Source: Coprinopsis marcescibilis (lineage: Eukaryota; Basidiomycota; Agaricomycetes; Agaricales; Psathyrellaceae). From it: DNA of 64,000 nt. The position numbers and the translations under genes were made by a program. The notes under the pieces are model-generated. The model was not told the origin of the DNA. It did not search any database and saw only the letters and a program-made list of their open reading frames with translations. Where the stretch lies: positions 62,001 to 126,000 of the forward strand of contig ML210147.1 in the NCBI GenBank assembly GCA_004369085.1. Reading direction: 5' to 3'. Position 1 is the first letter of the stretch, and each line of letters starts with the position of its first letter. Below, piece after piece: positions 22,081-35,200 of this stretch.

Positions 22081-24851
22081 TTATGAGGGAGGCGTGGTAA
22101 TCTGGGGTCCTGGAGCTACCTCAGCTTCCCGCCGAGCAATGCTGCATGCAGGCGGGGGCGCGGCATCCGGTGTAACCCAAGGATCAAGGTAAGAACACCC
22201 GGCAATCTCAGCGACATATCCCAAATTGTCAGCAGGGTTATTCCAACCGTTGCCCAGATCGACTGTAGCAGTCATCATCTGTTCAGGTGCCGCGGTAATT
22301 GGAGTGTGCGTCAATGTTGGAATCGCGCCAGTCTGAGTATACTGGGGGAGGAGTTCGACGGCACCAGCGTTGCTGATCACCGCTGGTGGCCATGCAAAGG
22401 CGTCGGTAACAGCAGCAGGAATATCCCCTGCACCAACCCCTCCAGTTTGCCACGGTGCGAGAGGCGGTTGCCAGGGGTTCGTGTTTCCACAAATACCGTC
22501 GGCCTCACGAGGATCGGCAGGGATCCACCCTTCTCTCAAACCCAGTTGATATGACCATGCCGGTGTTTCCACACGTCCGCTGGCCAAAGAATCCCCAATC
22601 TTCCAGGTCCAGAAAAAGTAGTGCTAACGAGGAGGATGGGTGAATACGGATTGAACGTTGAGCTTAGTCAAATGAACGGACCTGGAGGGCATCCATCGAA
22701 GCCATACTGAATTGGCGGATGTCATTCTTCATTGCGGGGGTGTATCGGGTCCAGTCGGTCCACTCCGAACAATCTCCCCTCCGTGGCCACGTGCCAGCGT
22801 AGGTGCCTTCATATCGAGTTCCCAGGCCAACACCGTTCAAGTAGAGACCGCAATCTGTGACGGCGTTGCTCCATTCACCGGCATTGGTGAGGCCGAACGC
22901 GGTCATGGAATTGTTGACGAGATGTCCCCAAGTCGTACAAGGCGTCATTGCATAACTTGACATCGGGGCGTTTGATTGGTCGTTGAAGCACAGGTAAGGG
23001 TGAGTGTCGAGAGAGAGTCGGTCACCGTTAGGGAAGATACCGGCCCAGGTTTCACGGGCAAGGAACCCGTCATGGAGAGAGATCCATGGTCCGTTTCCTT
23101 CTCCAACACCGCCTGCCCGACGAATGATATTGTACGCTTCCATATAGCTAAGGTGACGTTGTCAGACAAAATCGTTTCTCGATGTGGTGGGCACTTACAA
23201 TCGAGTTAGCTGGTCACGACCCATTGGTTCACCAAGGGGTTCGTTCAGAATTCCAAACATAGTGACAACGTCCTTGTACTGAGGCTGGGAAATGAATTCA
23301 GCGAGAACACGGATAATGTCCAAGGTCCTCTGCGCATTGGCATACCCCATGGGACCATTGAGGAATCCAATTGTCCCCAATTTGCCGGAGTGGTTCCAAC
23401 CATTCTGACTTCCAGGAACCGCGTGAAGATCGAGGTTGATGCGCAGACCGTACTTTCTTGCCCATTTGATGGCCTTCAGAAAGTACCTTGGAGGGAGTCA
23501 ATTAACGTGTAAAACCTTCACAAAAAAATTACTTCACCCCCAAGAAACTCCCTGCAAGAACGGCTCACCAGGCCGGGTCTCAACCGCCCAAAAACCGATG
23601 GGTAAACGGATGTAGTTCAAACCAGCACCTGCAATTTCAGCGAAGTCCTGCTCTGTCTGTGAAAAGGTCAACAACGCGAACCGAGGTACCAAGCAGGAGA
23701 CGTACGATAAATGTTCTATAGTGGTCCTCGAGTTGGCTGATGCCTCCATTAGCGGTATCCGCTCGCATAGCCTCAGAGAGACCCATCTCGTCGATCACAG
23801 GTTCTGCGCCGCCCTGATAACGTTCGTAGATCGCGGGCGAACTGCGGGTTTGGTCAGACCTCTCATAACAAGAGTGAAACGGACAGAGACTTGCATAAAC
23901 TTGAATACCGGTCAGCAAAGCTCGGTTTGAAGATGAATACAATACTTACAGGTTCTGTATTAAGCCAACCACCAACGTTAACACTGTTCACGCGACATTT
24001 AACACGCAATTGATCATCAGAGTTGTTGATACGTACCCTCGAATCCTGGCAGTGCCGTATTCGAAACTCTCGTTCAAAGCTGGTGTCCATGACTGAGCCT
24101 TGGCGCCATTGTTGAAAGGATCATTGGGGTCGTAGTACCAATGTCCACCGAAGGCATTGCGGTAGGTGAAAGTGGTACCATCCTCCATCGTAATGACACT
24201 TCCATCACCGCCGGTTACGATAGCACTTTGACTGGTATCTTCACCAGCAGAGGAAGACGCAGAAGGGGCAGCTGCACTGGTAGTTGTCTGATCGCGACTG
24301 TTGCCGTTTCTATCACTAGAGTTGGCTGAATCGGTCTTGGGCTTAATGACTGTGAAATACACCGCGATGATAATGGCGGCTATGATGAGCAGTGCTGCGA
24401 CAATGGCACCAATGATGAAGAGCTTTCGCCGCGACTTCTTCCGAGGCGCTTCGTAGGTCGCTTCCTTCTCATTCAAAGCGCGGGAATGACCAACAGGAGA
24501 CATCGGAACGCTGTCTGGATGATTGGGGTCGTCTCGATAGGCAGTGAGACGGTTGGAATTGGCATCGTTGAGAGCGTAGACTGAGCCATACTCGGATTGG
24601 CCGCCTTGGATGCTTGATGACGAGGCAAATGACTCGCGAGTACCCGAGTCGGTGTACTGGCCCATGAAACGTGGTTGGGCAGCGCCAGGAGGTATCGAGC
24701 CAAACGAAGGGTCCATAGGTATTTGTGGTGTATTGAAAGAGGTCAAACGGGGGTCTGGGGAAGGAGGGGCGTTGTAAAGAGCCGTGGATGGGTGGTCGTC
24801 CCCCGTCAGCGGAAGGGGGTCGTATACCGGTTGCGAGTGATTATTTGACAT
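22081..24851 (-). CDS. Membrane-anchored GH5 exo-beta-1,3-glucanase
   Basis: Type II membrane protein of 806 residues: a Pro/Ser-rich cytoplasmic tail, a TM helix at about 144-169 (GAIVAALLIIAAIIIAVYF), a Ser/Thr linker and a family-5 catalytic domain. The acid/base is in GILNEPLGEP and the nucleophile in LTNAGEWSNAVTDC, both canonical. Other markers are VNVGGWLNTEP, GLNYIRLPIGFWAVET, RINLDLHAVPGSQNGWNHSG and HYFFWTWKIG. Exons are 24037-24851, 23950-23983, 23706-23861, 23538-23656, 23199-23486, 22682-23147 and 22081-22623. The start of the third exon is uncertain; the in-frame choice inserts a few residues (RSDQTR) after TEP. A likely role is remodelling cell-wall beta-glucan at the plasma membrane. 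Confidence 0.94.
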
Positions 24852-25226
24852 TGTAGAGCGTCAAAATAGCCCGGACGACGAGCAAAGAGCGAGGTGCACG
24901 ACGACGAACAAAGGATGAACGACGTGGAGGAAGAGAGAAAAGGAAGAGAGAAAGAGAAAGGACGCGATCATCCTGCTGGCCAAATTTGACTTCCTGCAGA
25001 GCCTGCGAAAATGGACGGCTTGGATCTACACTCAAGACAGCCTTGGCATCCTTGTCCAAAACTCTGCGTCACACACCCCAGCTTTTAAAAATTAACGATC
25101 CAACCAGTATCAATAACACTGTTGTACACTTTCAACCCAGTTTTATATCAATTGTAATTAAATGACTTGCGCCGTTGATCTCCCATCGCGCGTCTATCTG
25201 AATCCTTTCTAGAAATGGTGATCTAA
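24852..25226. other. Intergenic between EAF1 3' end and GH5 start
   Basis: Holds the GH5 promoter and the EAF1 terminator. A purine-rich run lies just upstream of the GH5 start at 24900-24960 on plus. No gene seen. Confidence 0.4.
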
Positions 25227-25967
25227 CTACCCTTGCGGTGGTACAGCCCCCGAACTCTGTTGTTGCTGCTGCGCCTGGTGTTGCAACTGCGATTATTCAA
25301 TCGTTAGCGTTCCCATTAATCTCACACTTGTTTATGAGACACTTACGTTGGCAAACATCTGCATTCGAATCGCATTCAACTGTTGTTGTTGTTCTAGCGG
25401 CAAATTCGCAGCATTGAAGTACTGGTTGACAGGTCTTGGCACTGCTCCTTGGCTGGTAGATCCTGCAACAATACTGGCTTGGTTGATCGCTTGACCACCT
25501 GGCGCGGGAGAGTTACCTGAGGTAACACTAGGCGTCACCAAGTGTGGAGAATTGATCCCATGTGTTGCGGGCGAGGCAGAGGCATCTCGGTTGGCAAACT
25601 GGACAACCGATTGCGCTTGTCCATTTATCGGCAACGGATTGGTTTGTGATGTTATTCCGTTGGTTGCATTTTGTTGGCTCAACAACCGCGCTTGGTGCTG
25701 GGCTTGGAGTTGTGCAAGTTGCTGGTTTGTCACGCGTTGTCCACCAGCTGCAACGGAAGCCTGCGTTGATAAACGAGGGATATTCACAAGTCTGTTAGCT
25801 TGAGCGTTGCCTTGCGCTTGCAGAAGTTGCTGGACATGCTGTTGCGGAAACTGTGATGGAACGGGGACTGCCTGTTGCGGTTGTGTCTGAGCTGGTGCTT
25901 GAGGTTGCACCTGCCCTGGTGCTGGAGGCTGCTGAGCCTGTTGTTGTTGCTGCTGTTGCTGCTGTGC

Positions 25968-26000
<33 letters not shown>

Positions 26001-29000
26001 CTGTACTGCAGGCGTCTGAGGTTGTTGCGCCGGGATCTGAACCTTTGTTTAGCTGAGTCTCACATGTGCGGAAAAGCAATCAGCTGACCGGGATGCCATT
26101 AAGGGCGCGCTGTTGCGTTTTCATCTCTTCTTGCCGTGCCCGAGCTTTCTGAATTTCTGCCAGTTGCTGGGAATCTCTGTCCGCTTTCATCCGACTGAGC
26201 TCTGCAGGAGACAATCTTGGCATCTTTTGGTATTGCTGATGAGTTTCATGCATCCCAGACGATTTTCGCGGGTTCGCTATTGAAAGACATCAGCACCAGT
26301 CAACTGGAAAAAATTACTAACTCACCGACTATCTTTTGTTGCTGCTCCTGGCGCTTTTTGGTCGCCTTGCGAATCGACTCTTGCAGCAACATATGTCTAC
26401 GCCTCTTCTTCGGTTCACTGCCGGCTTGTATGCTTGGCGCTGCCTGACTGGACACACTGGCACTTGCGAGACGCTTGACACCTCTCGTTGTTACTGTCGA
26501 TGCGGAAGTCGAGGCTGTCAAGTCCTGTACAGACGAGGAAGGCGTTTGCCCATCCTCGGAGATGTTCTGTGTGATATCTCTGGTCGAGGATTCCACCCCC
26601 CACTTTGTCTTCCAACGATCAACGCAGTCTATCGGAGTTCGGCGGTCTGAAGGAGTAGTTTTACGACACCCATTAAAGCACTCTGCGATGAGGTTCCAGT
26701 TGCTCGGGTACTTCTCTACCAGAGACTTTAGAAGTAGGTCGTCGTTCATACTCCAGTACTGTTCAACCTTGTTCCGACGGGCGTCACGAGCCTGTGGCGC
26801 AAGAACTGGCCCAGAAGGTTTGACGACTTTCAAGTCAAATAGATCTGCAAAATATTCAGACATGGGTTATACAAAAATAACCACGGTCTACTCACCGCTA
26901 ACGCTGTCCTCTAGCGTCTTGAAATGTCCGCTCGAATCGCTTTCAGGAGCAACTGGATTCTCTTCCAAGGGCAGCCACTTTCCATCTTTCCACCGTTTGG
27001 CTGGTTGAAGAGGCCCAAGAAGGGTCGGTTTGGAAAGCATAAATTGACCGATCGGGTAAACCTTCGCATGATTGACTTCCTCCACTCTCTTGGTTGGGAC
27101 ATCCCTTTCACTTCTGCTTGACTTCTTCTTTGTTTCTGGACCAGTCGAGGCGACATCGAACATAGCGAAGGGCTGGAGTTCTGGGAAGAGTGCACCGAGG
27201 TCGAGCGACTTCAACTTATCCTGACTAGTTTCTGGGTTATTCGGAAATTCGAGATCCTCCGGCTCAATAAAGAGCTTATCGATAGGTCCGTAAACAACCT
27301 GCTCGCGAAGCGGATTGGGTTTAACTTTCAAGTTGGATGGCTTTTCATCTACGTCGCCATTAATCGAATGGGAGCTGGATTTTGAGCCAAGCATGGGATC
27401 CTTTGATGACAGCTTCAACCCATCTACGGCCGCCGCGGAACCCATTTGAGACATTTGAGGTTCACGCAGATTTTGATTTTCGTCTTGCTCTTCAATTTTG
27501 AGTGGCATGGCTTCGACGGACGACTCCTTGGTTGACTGTTCAGATGCATCCTGCTCTCTCATTTCATCGGCCCCATCCATTGCTCCATTTATAGTCGCAG
27601 TTGTATCCAATTGGTCGACGACGTCAGGCGTGTTACTCTCTGCTCCCTCTGCTTCATCGTTCTCAGAAGCATAGTCTAACCCAAGCAGTGACGCAGGGGG
27701 CATGTCCATCGCGTCTTCTTCGCCTCCACCGAGTGTCTCCTGGACTGGCGGATCCGCATCAATCGAAGTGACGTCTTGTTGGGGTCTCCACCGTACACAA
27801 ACACCACGTTCTACCCTTTCTTCCCATGATGATAGCGCATGCCATTCCAAAACCGAGGTCGACAGGTGATACGCGAGGGCAAGCTTCCATTTGCGTTCTT
27901 CGCGGAAGTCTGTCCGCATCCATTTCTATCCAACATTTCAGGTTCGTTGTGTCCACAAGTAAGCAGTAACTTACCATTTCGTCCAGAAGATAGTCCCAGT
28001 GGGTTTTTGTGAGCCCCCCAACTGCCTTCTGCTTCTTGACTTGCCGAAGTCCCCAGCGAGCTTGATTCTTGAGAATTTCAATTCTCTCGGCGGTGCGAAT
28101 GAGCCGCAGCTCCGCGATTGCAATCTACAACAAATGAGAGAAAGCTCATGAAACAGTTAAAAAGAGACTCACCGACCAATCCTTCGTACTTAGGCATTTT
28201 GCAGACCTGGCCATCCGTTTGTAGAGAGGATTCGCAGCCAACATCGCAGCCCAGCGGTTGATTCCGATTGGCACCCCGTCATCCTTCTTTTCTGGCTTTT
28301 CGCGGTCCTTGCGGCGTTTGCTTGATTTCTTTCGAGTGAACTCTGCAGGTAGCACTTGAAGCGGAGGTATGGTGTATTGGACCTTGGCGCTATACTGACT
28401 TGCGGTCGCTGGAACAACGTGTGTCGGTTTGGCTTCTGGTTCAGGGGGTTGTGCAACATCGTAGTCCTCCTGTGAGATGGATGGCTCTAGTGGCTCTGGA
28501 ATGACGATGGAACTCTTCGGTGCTTGCAAGAATGTGGCTGAGGTTGATGGCCGGTATACCGCTAAAGGATTCACGGTTTTCACAGCATTCCCCTCGTTCA
28601 TGATGCTACTCGCACGCTCAGAGGTTGGCTGTAGACCAACATGGCGTGCCGTACCCTCTGGGGAAGCGATGTCGTTCTTAACCATATCTCTATCCTGCTC
28701 TTCTTCCTCTTCCTTCATCACAACATCTTCCGGTTGCTGATGAGGCGAAGACTCCCCAAATGTGTCTGTGGCAAATCCTTTGTCAAACTCACTCTGGAGT
28801 CGCAGTGTTGAGTCAGACTGTTCAGTCTCTGCTTGCAATGTTACATTCGGCGAAATGGGCGAAGACTTGGCTGAAGACGGTTTGGGTTCTTCAACCAACG
28901 CTGACTGTTGCTGAGTGTCCGAGTGGTGAGATGTGGCTCTCCGGTCCTGGAGGTCGGTGGTCTCCAGGAGATCGAGTTCGTCGCGGTCCTCGTCATCTTC

Positions 29001-29583
29001 ATCGCGATTTTGCAAAGGGGAACCGTTCATGGAAACTGCTTCCTCTGCATTGTGACCATCGTCAATATGCATATTGTCGATATCCGAAGAGGGTAAAGGA
29101 CTGGTTGCGGGTGGAGTTCCGTCTGAAGGACCTTTCATGTGTGGACTACCTACCAAGCTTGTTTTGGTGTCGGAGGAAGCGATAGGGGCCGAGTCTTGCG
29201 CGACGGCAGAGGGGTCAAAGGAAATGTCGATGTGGTTTGCTATGAATGCATTTTCTCCGCTATTACGATTGAGGTTGACATTAAATGTTCGCAAACAGCG
29301 ATTTTGACCGACTTACTGCTTGTCGAGATCTAGTTTGGACATGAATAAGTCAAGGTCTTCGTCTTCAGTGTCAACGAACAAGTCCTCGGTCTTCGATATC
29401 TTCCCAAGATCATCACGATGCCGCATTAGCTGGTACATTTGGAGAAGCAAGTCATTTCTGCGCGTAGTGATAGCTCTGTGGACAGATACAGGTTATTCGA
29501 AATACATGGCATATACATTTCGATGCATACTTTAGTTTCTCAACGCGCGACTGTACCAAATCTCCTTGAGGGTCATGAGACAT
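25227..29583 (-). CDS. EAF1: EAF1/VID21 subunit of NuA4 histone acetyltransferase
   Basis: Scaffold of the NuA4 complex that acetylates H4/H2A. Nine exons (29531-29583, 29317-29475, 28173-29259, 27975-28124, 26896-27925, 26326-26844, 26089-26276, 25347-26042, 25227-25286) give 1313 residues. The HSA domain is at about 465-530 (THWDYLLDEMKWMRTDFREE then RKWKLALAYHLSTSVLEWH). A SANT/Myb repeat is at about 845-885 (YWSMNDDLLLKSLVEKYPSNWNLIAECFN). A Gln-rich tail with two near-pure polyQ runs separated by Ala starts near residue 1070. The N-terminus is a coiled, charged segment and the middle is low-complexity acidic. The order HSA, SANT, polyQ is that of fungal Eaf1/Vid21 and animal p400/EP400. 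Confidence 0.9.
25915..26015 (+). repeat. CAG/CTG-type repeat encoding polyQ in EAF1
   Basis: A run of TTG/CTG triplets on plus reads as CAA/CAG on minus and encodes the glutamine runs of EAF1. It mixes CAA and CAG, so it is interrupted and probably less unstable than a pure tract. Confidence 0.85.
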
Positions 29584-29682
29584 AGGTCTGAGTGGTGTGA
29601 TGCCAGGAAGGAGTGTGGCGGTTTGAAAGAAGAAGCGTCGTGGGAATATGCAAGCACTGTGGCTCTATACCGCGCGATCACG
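29584..29682. promoter_or_regulatory. 99-bp head-to-head promoter, EAF1/DLD1
   Basis: The start codons of the two divergent genes are 99 bp apart, the shortest divergent spacing in the window. No element was identified. Confidence 0.4.
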
Positions 29683-32141
29683 ATGCACCGAAGCGCCCTA
29701 TTGCTCCGAAGGCACCTAGTACTCAACCCGTCTTCAAGGACGCTTGCCTATACTGTACGGAGCCGCTCATATTCATCAACTCCACCAAAACCCAGTCTAC
29801 TTCTGCAATATTGTCCGTGGTCAAGTGCTTTTCGTGGCTCGTTGGGTGCAAGGGCGTTCTTGCAGGCAATTGCATATTCGCTCATCATCGTTGGAGGGCT
29901 TCAGTATGCCAATATAGAGCGTTCGGTATGGATCCTCCCTTTGTAGGTGCCATCGGTTGCTCACCATACCGACTTAGGTATCTCCAAATCTAGAAACCAC
30001 GCAATATGGTTCTGTTGAGGATGTCAAGAAGGCAATTGAAGAGCTTCGTGTTGCTTTCAACGACCCTCAAGCAGTGGCCACCGACCCGGAGAGTCTGAAA
30101 ATATACGGCTCTTCTGAGCACTCTTACCATCCAATTTCTCCACACGCAGTGATTGTATGTTGCTGCATGGGCGCTCGTCCTCAAGGATCAGCACTCACAC
30201 CCTCACCTTCGAGCTAGGTTCGCCCCAAATCGACCGACGACGTCGTGAAGGTTGTAAATATAGCTCGACGCTATAGGGTGCCCATAGTCCCTTACAGCGG
30301 CGCAACCAGCCTTGAAGGCCATTTTTCAGGGGTTAGTTATATCATCCTGCCAGAGTAGCCGTGTTATTGAGGTGATTTCGCTCAGCACCCTACTGGAAGC
30401 ATCTGCCTTGACATGTCCAAGATGGACGAAATATTGAAGATCAATGGTACGAAAGCTCATGGCTGTTATTGAGCAGCACGATAACAGAGTTATAGTGGAC
30501 GATTCAGACTTGACTTGCCAGTCTGGCGCACGATGGGAAGACATAAACCAAACCCTCAAGAACCGCGGTATTCCGTTGTTCTTTCCTGTGAGTCGTTCTT
30601 GGCACTTTATCTAGAGAAAATAACTAATAACGCGTCTTAATAGCTTGACCCAGGTCCAGGAGCCGTGCGTGCTCATCCTATCCATTATATTAACATTCTT
30701 ATGCGAAGCGCAGACAATCGGGGGGATGATTGGAACGGGCTGCAGTGGAAGTGCGTTTCTCCGTTTGATTGAACCCCACAGAATCGAGCTGACGGTCTGG
30801 GCTCTCCACAGCCAACGCCGTCCGATACGGAACAGCGAGATCTGAGTGGTTCCTGAATCTGGTACCTCTTCCAACTAAATCTTGCTAAGATGACTAGAGA
30901 TTCTAATTTCTCACCCCTTACCAGACTGTTGTGTTGCCCGATGGCTCAGTTGTCAAGACCCGGAGGCGCGCAAGAAAGTCGGCAGCCGGTTTCGACACCA
31001 CCAAACTGTTCATTGGCGCGGAAGGCACATTGGGCATCGTTACAGAGGGTAGGCTACTCCCAAGACAGTTGGAATCTCGGTTGACGTGATTCGCCCTGTG
31101 CAGTCACTTTGAGGCTTACGCCCGTTCTACCTACGAAGGTAGCAATGGCTCAGTTCCCCAATGTCCAGAACGCGGTCAGCGCTGTTCAAGAAATCTTGAA
31201 CTCGACACAAGGGCCGCACATTCGTAGGATGCATTCTTGGGTTACTCCTATTCTCTAGCTAACCCCCATAATAGAGTGCATCGAGCTTCTCGATGACCAT
31301 AGTAAGTCATGCCATTAACCATGAGCATATGAGACCAATGCCCGTTTTAGTGATGGGCGCCATCAACGATGCTGGTTTCGTCGACAACCCCTACCCCGTC
31401 AAAGACACACTTTTCTTCAAGATTCAAGGCGACTCAAAGTCGATCAAGGAAACCTCAAAAGTTGTGAACGAGGTCATCAAACGTCACAGCGGCTCCAACT
31501 TTAAATTCGCAAGCACCGATGCTGAAGCAGACGAAATGTGGCTTAACCGCAAGTACTGTTTGATGTCATCTATTGCCGCTAATCCAGGCCATCGTTGCTG
31601 GACAACTGACGTCTGGTACGGTTCACGTCTTTGTGAAACAAAACATGTTGTTGACGAACACCACTTGCCCAGTGTTCCCGTTTCTCGATTGCCACAACTT
31701 GTGCAGGAGACTAAGGAAGATTTGGCGTCCCACAACCTGCGAAGCACAATTGTGGGGCACGTAGGAGATGGAAACTTCCATGCGCTGATTCTCTTCAAAA
31801 ATGAAGAGGAGCTCAAGCACGTAGAAGAGGCTGTGCACCGTCTAGTTCACCGCGCTTTGGCTCTAGATGGAACTTGTAAGTTTCTCTGCTTGCATAACCG
31901 GTGCCAATCTCATATACCCATTCAGGCACTGGCGAACATGGGGTGGGTTTAGGAAAGAAGCAATATCTAACAGAAGAATTGGGAGAAGAGACGGTAGAGC
32001 TCATGCGAAAGATCAAGCGAACTGTGGATCCGTTCAACATTCTCAATCCTGGAAAGGTATGTGGACGTAGCAGGAGCAACAGATTCACAATCTCACTTAA
32101 ACGCTCAATTGCAGCTATACCCGAATAAGAGAGACTCCTAG
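29683..32141 (+). CDS. DLD1: D-lactate dehydrogenase (cytochrome), mitochondrial
   Basis: FAD enzyme of the vanillyl-alcohol-oxidase fold that oxidises D-lactate to pyruvate and passes electrons to cytochrome c. Fifteen exons give 563 residues in one frame. The Arg/Ser-rich N-terminus plus a hydrophobic segment (AIAYSLIIVGGL) fits targeting to the inner membrane or intermembrane space. The FAD-binding domain shows YRVPIVPYSGATSLEGH, TCQSGARWEDIN, PGPGATIGGMIGTGCSGS and FIGAEGTLGIVTE. The FAD-oxidase C domain shows STIVGHVGDGNFHALI and the family signature CTGEHGVGLGKKQYL. Exons 6, 11 and 15 are only 21-27 nt. It ends 78 bp from the convergent NOT4 gene. Confidence 0.95.
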
Positions 32142-32219
32142 ATAGCCCATCCCATTGGAACATAACGACAATTGATTTGGTCCAAATCTTAGCTACCTAG
32201 GTACAAGATGCATATCTAC

Positions 32220-35200
32220 TTACATGAAGTCACTGTCAAACTCTCTCACGAATTGCAATTTGTTCATGGACTCCTTAAGCTCAACCTCAGCATAACCAGC
32301 TGCTTCCTTTGCCGCCGCCAATTTCTTCTCCAATTCTTCGGCTGTAAGTGTATGAACGTTCGACCCTTCGATATCAAATTCGAGATTGTCGAACGTTTGC
32401 AACGTATCACCTATGCGTGGCAAGAACCCTTCCTTGTCCCAGCCATTGTCATTGAAAGAAAGGACCGCTCGAACAGCCGCAGTGTTGATGTCGCGGTGTA
32501 GTTCTTCCAACTTCGACAGCTGAACTTCCATCCATCGAGCTCGGCGCTCCAATGCCAGTGTTAAAGCCGCTACTTCATCGTCCCTTTCCTGCCCGACCTC
32601 TCCTCCCTCGTCAAGGAAGTCATCCCCCTTCAGCATGTCACGCAAAACTCCATCGAATGATGAGCTGTCGTCCCAAGTGGTTCGGGGAAGCAGGCGCAGG
32701 AGATCGGATATTGTTTGCGTGAGAGTTTCTAGGAGTTGTTGGAAGGATGTGACTGCGGTGTCGATGGACCCAGAAGGAACATTGTTGGCAAATGATCCGC
32801 CGCCAACCGACAGGGCAGACAAAGCGTGCACAAGTGGGCCATATTCCAGGGGCATTTTTGAGATTGAACTGAGCCTTTCTACGTCAAAGAAAGAATGGCC
32901 AACAAGGTCCATTGGCGGGTGAAGCTGTGTAAGTTGTTCCAAAAGTTCCTCCAGAGTCGCCCGGGGGTTCGCTATCGGGGACTTAGAGGGTGAACGCGAA
33001 TACGTTTTGACTGCATCGGAAGACGACGGAGCAGTGTGCTCTGTTGCTGGGGCTGTTCGTCCATCTTCGTAGGTGTCCTCTTTCAAAGGCTTGATCGGCC
33101 TTGATATGGGCTTGCTTTTCTTGGGCTTTTTGGAGAGAATGGGGACTTGAGCTTCAACATAGCTGTCAGGGATGTCGGCGGCTTGTTGTTTAGGAGTACG
33201 AGCAGGAGGTTTCGATGGGGTCGCCGGCCGTATGATGCTTTCCAATTTGCTGGACTTGTTGTCCACGACAGCTTTAGCCCGTTCCTTGGCCTTCGCCTTT
33301 TTGGGAGTCTTCTCTTCGAGTTTATTCGCCTTTGGAATCTCGGAAGGGACTATAGGAGTCGCAGGAGGATCAGCCTGTTGTTGAAAAGCAGATGGTGCAG
33401 ACGTTTTCGGTCGTAAATCTTTTGTCTGAGATTTTTCTTGAGGTTGTGTGTCGGGTGCATTTCCATCGGTGCCTGCCTTTTCCCTTTCGCGAACCCCTTT
33501 AGCTTTATCCGCCACCGCCGCCTTTTTCGCCTTCTTAGCAACCTTTTCTTGCAGCTTGCCTTGAACCAACGAAGCCGACGCCAGAACGGGAGATGAAGTT
33601 TCTTTTGAAGCGGTGGAAACAAGGGCCGGGAAATCGGTAGGCGATAACGATGGAGCGGGAGAGGGAGCAGACGGCGAGACTACCAGGTTGGATGGAAATC
33701 AGTGGATTGCTAGTTGTGGGGACCATACGAAGAAGGGCAAGGGGAGGGAGCACATCGGACGGTCGGTATATTATCTTGAAGTTGCACACCCATGAGACGA
33801 ATTTTGATGGATTAATGGCGATAGATCGCGTTCCGCACTGAGAAAGCGGCACTTGGTACACAGACCTCCCTCCCCTAAGACGAAACGTAAATGTACTCAC
33901 CAGCAGATTCAGATTGTGCCACCATCCCACTGTTTTGCAGATGTAACCCGGGTGGCCCCCCAGATGGGATGCTAAGTCCTGGTGGTGGGCCATAGGACAT
34001 TGGATTGAACATTGCATCTTGTTGGGGTCCAAAGCTCGCTGACATGATTGCGGGGTCAGAGAAAGGTTGGTTGGGTGTGAAGTTATTGTGGGTTTCTACG
34101 GAACAGTTAGACACGAGTGAAGAAGTCGAATGTGAAGAATCGCACCAAGCAATGCCTTGTGAAGCTCCCTTTCTCGGCTCGCGTGAATAAATTCGCGAAG
34201 TTGAGCCTCACTGACTTCCGCTTCAAACGGTTGGAAACGTGGCAAATGGTTGTTATTAGCCTGCACTTGCCCAATACCGTTGTCAAGAGGTAATGTCACT
34301 TGCTGGTGAAGGCGCGGGGAGCCCCAGCCTGAATGCGTACCATGTACGCTTTCTACAATGTGAGGGGGTAATATTGGCGGTGTGTTTGATAGATGAGGAG
34401 AACCGGAGCCATTGAGGGGTGACGATGATAGCCCTGAAGTGCCTTGCCGGCCCCGGGCGAACCCAAATCGTGACACTTTGCGCTCGTCGTCCAGAGGAAT
34501 CAGGGGACTAGCCGCTTGTAAATTCCGTTGTTCGCTGCCTTCCGAAAAGGGGTTGAAGGAGCCGATGTAATTGGCGGAACCGATGGGTGGAGGGCCCAAT
34601 CCACGAGATGGAAGAGGGTTGTAAATTGGTGGCCTCCGAGGATAGGACAACCCAGGCGGACCTGGCAAAGTCGAAGGCGGCCGTAGGGCAGGAAAGGCTT
34701 CAATGAATGTTCCAGAAAATGGTACTCCTCCTTCCGTTTCGAAAGTGACCATGACGTCTGTACTGTCCCCTTCCTCTGCAAGGTTCGGATCCAAATTGAA
34801 ACTGAAACCTCCATCGTTTTCACTAAGGGTTTGCAGTGTTCTATCAAAATCGGGGAATGGGCTGATGACCGCTGCTGGGACCGTAGATTCTCGCCTTGCT
34901 TTTACATCGTCAAGCAGTGCCCGAGCAGCGTTGGACATCTGATATGAGGATTGCGATGCAAGAAGCGGTGTTTGCGGCGAATCTGTAGCAGTTCGGGGCG
35001 GGCGACTAGGAGAAGATATTCCTGGAGGAGCAGTAAGGCCTGGTGGAACCATGGGAACAGGAGGTGCAACTTCGTGCGGGGCTGAACGAACAGAATCTGT
35101 CGAAGCTGGCCTGGACGGTGTGATTATGGGTTGTTCTGGCACTGCTGAACCAGTGTCCGACTCGGTGGCAATCGATGGAGCAGGCGATGCGGTTTCGCGA

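Noticed and set aside
25875..26087. Leu-rich plus-strand frame resembling a membrane protein
   Set aside because: It is the reverse complement of the CAG/CAA polyQ run of EAF1.
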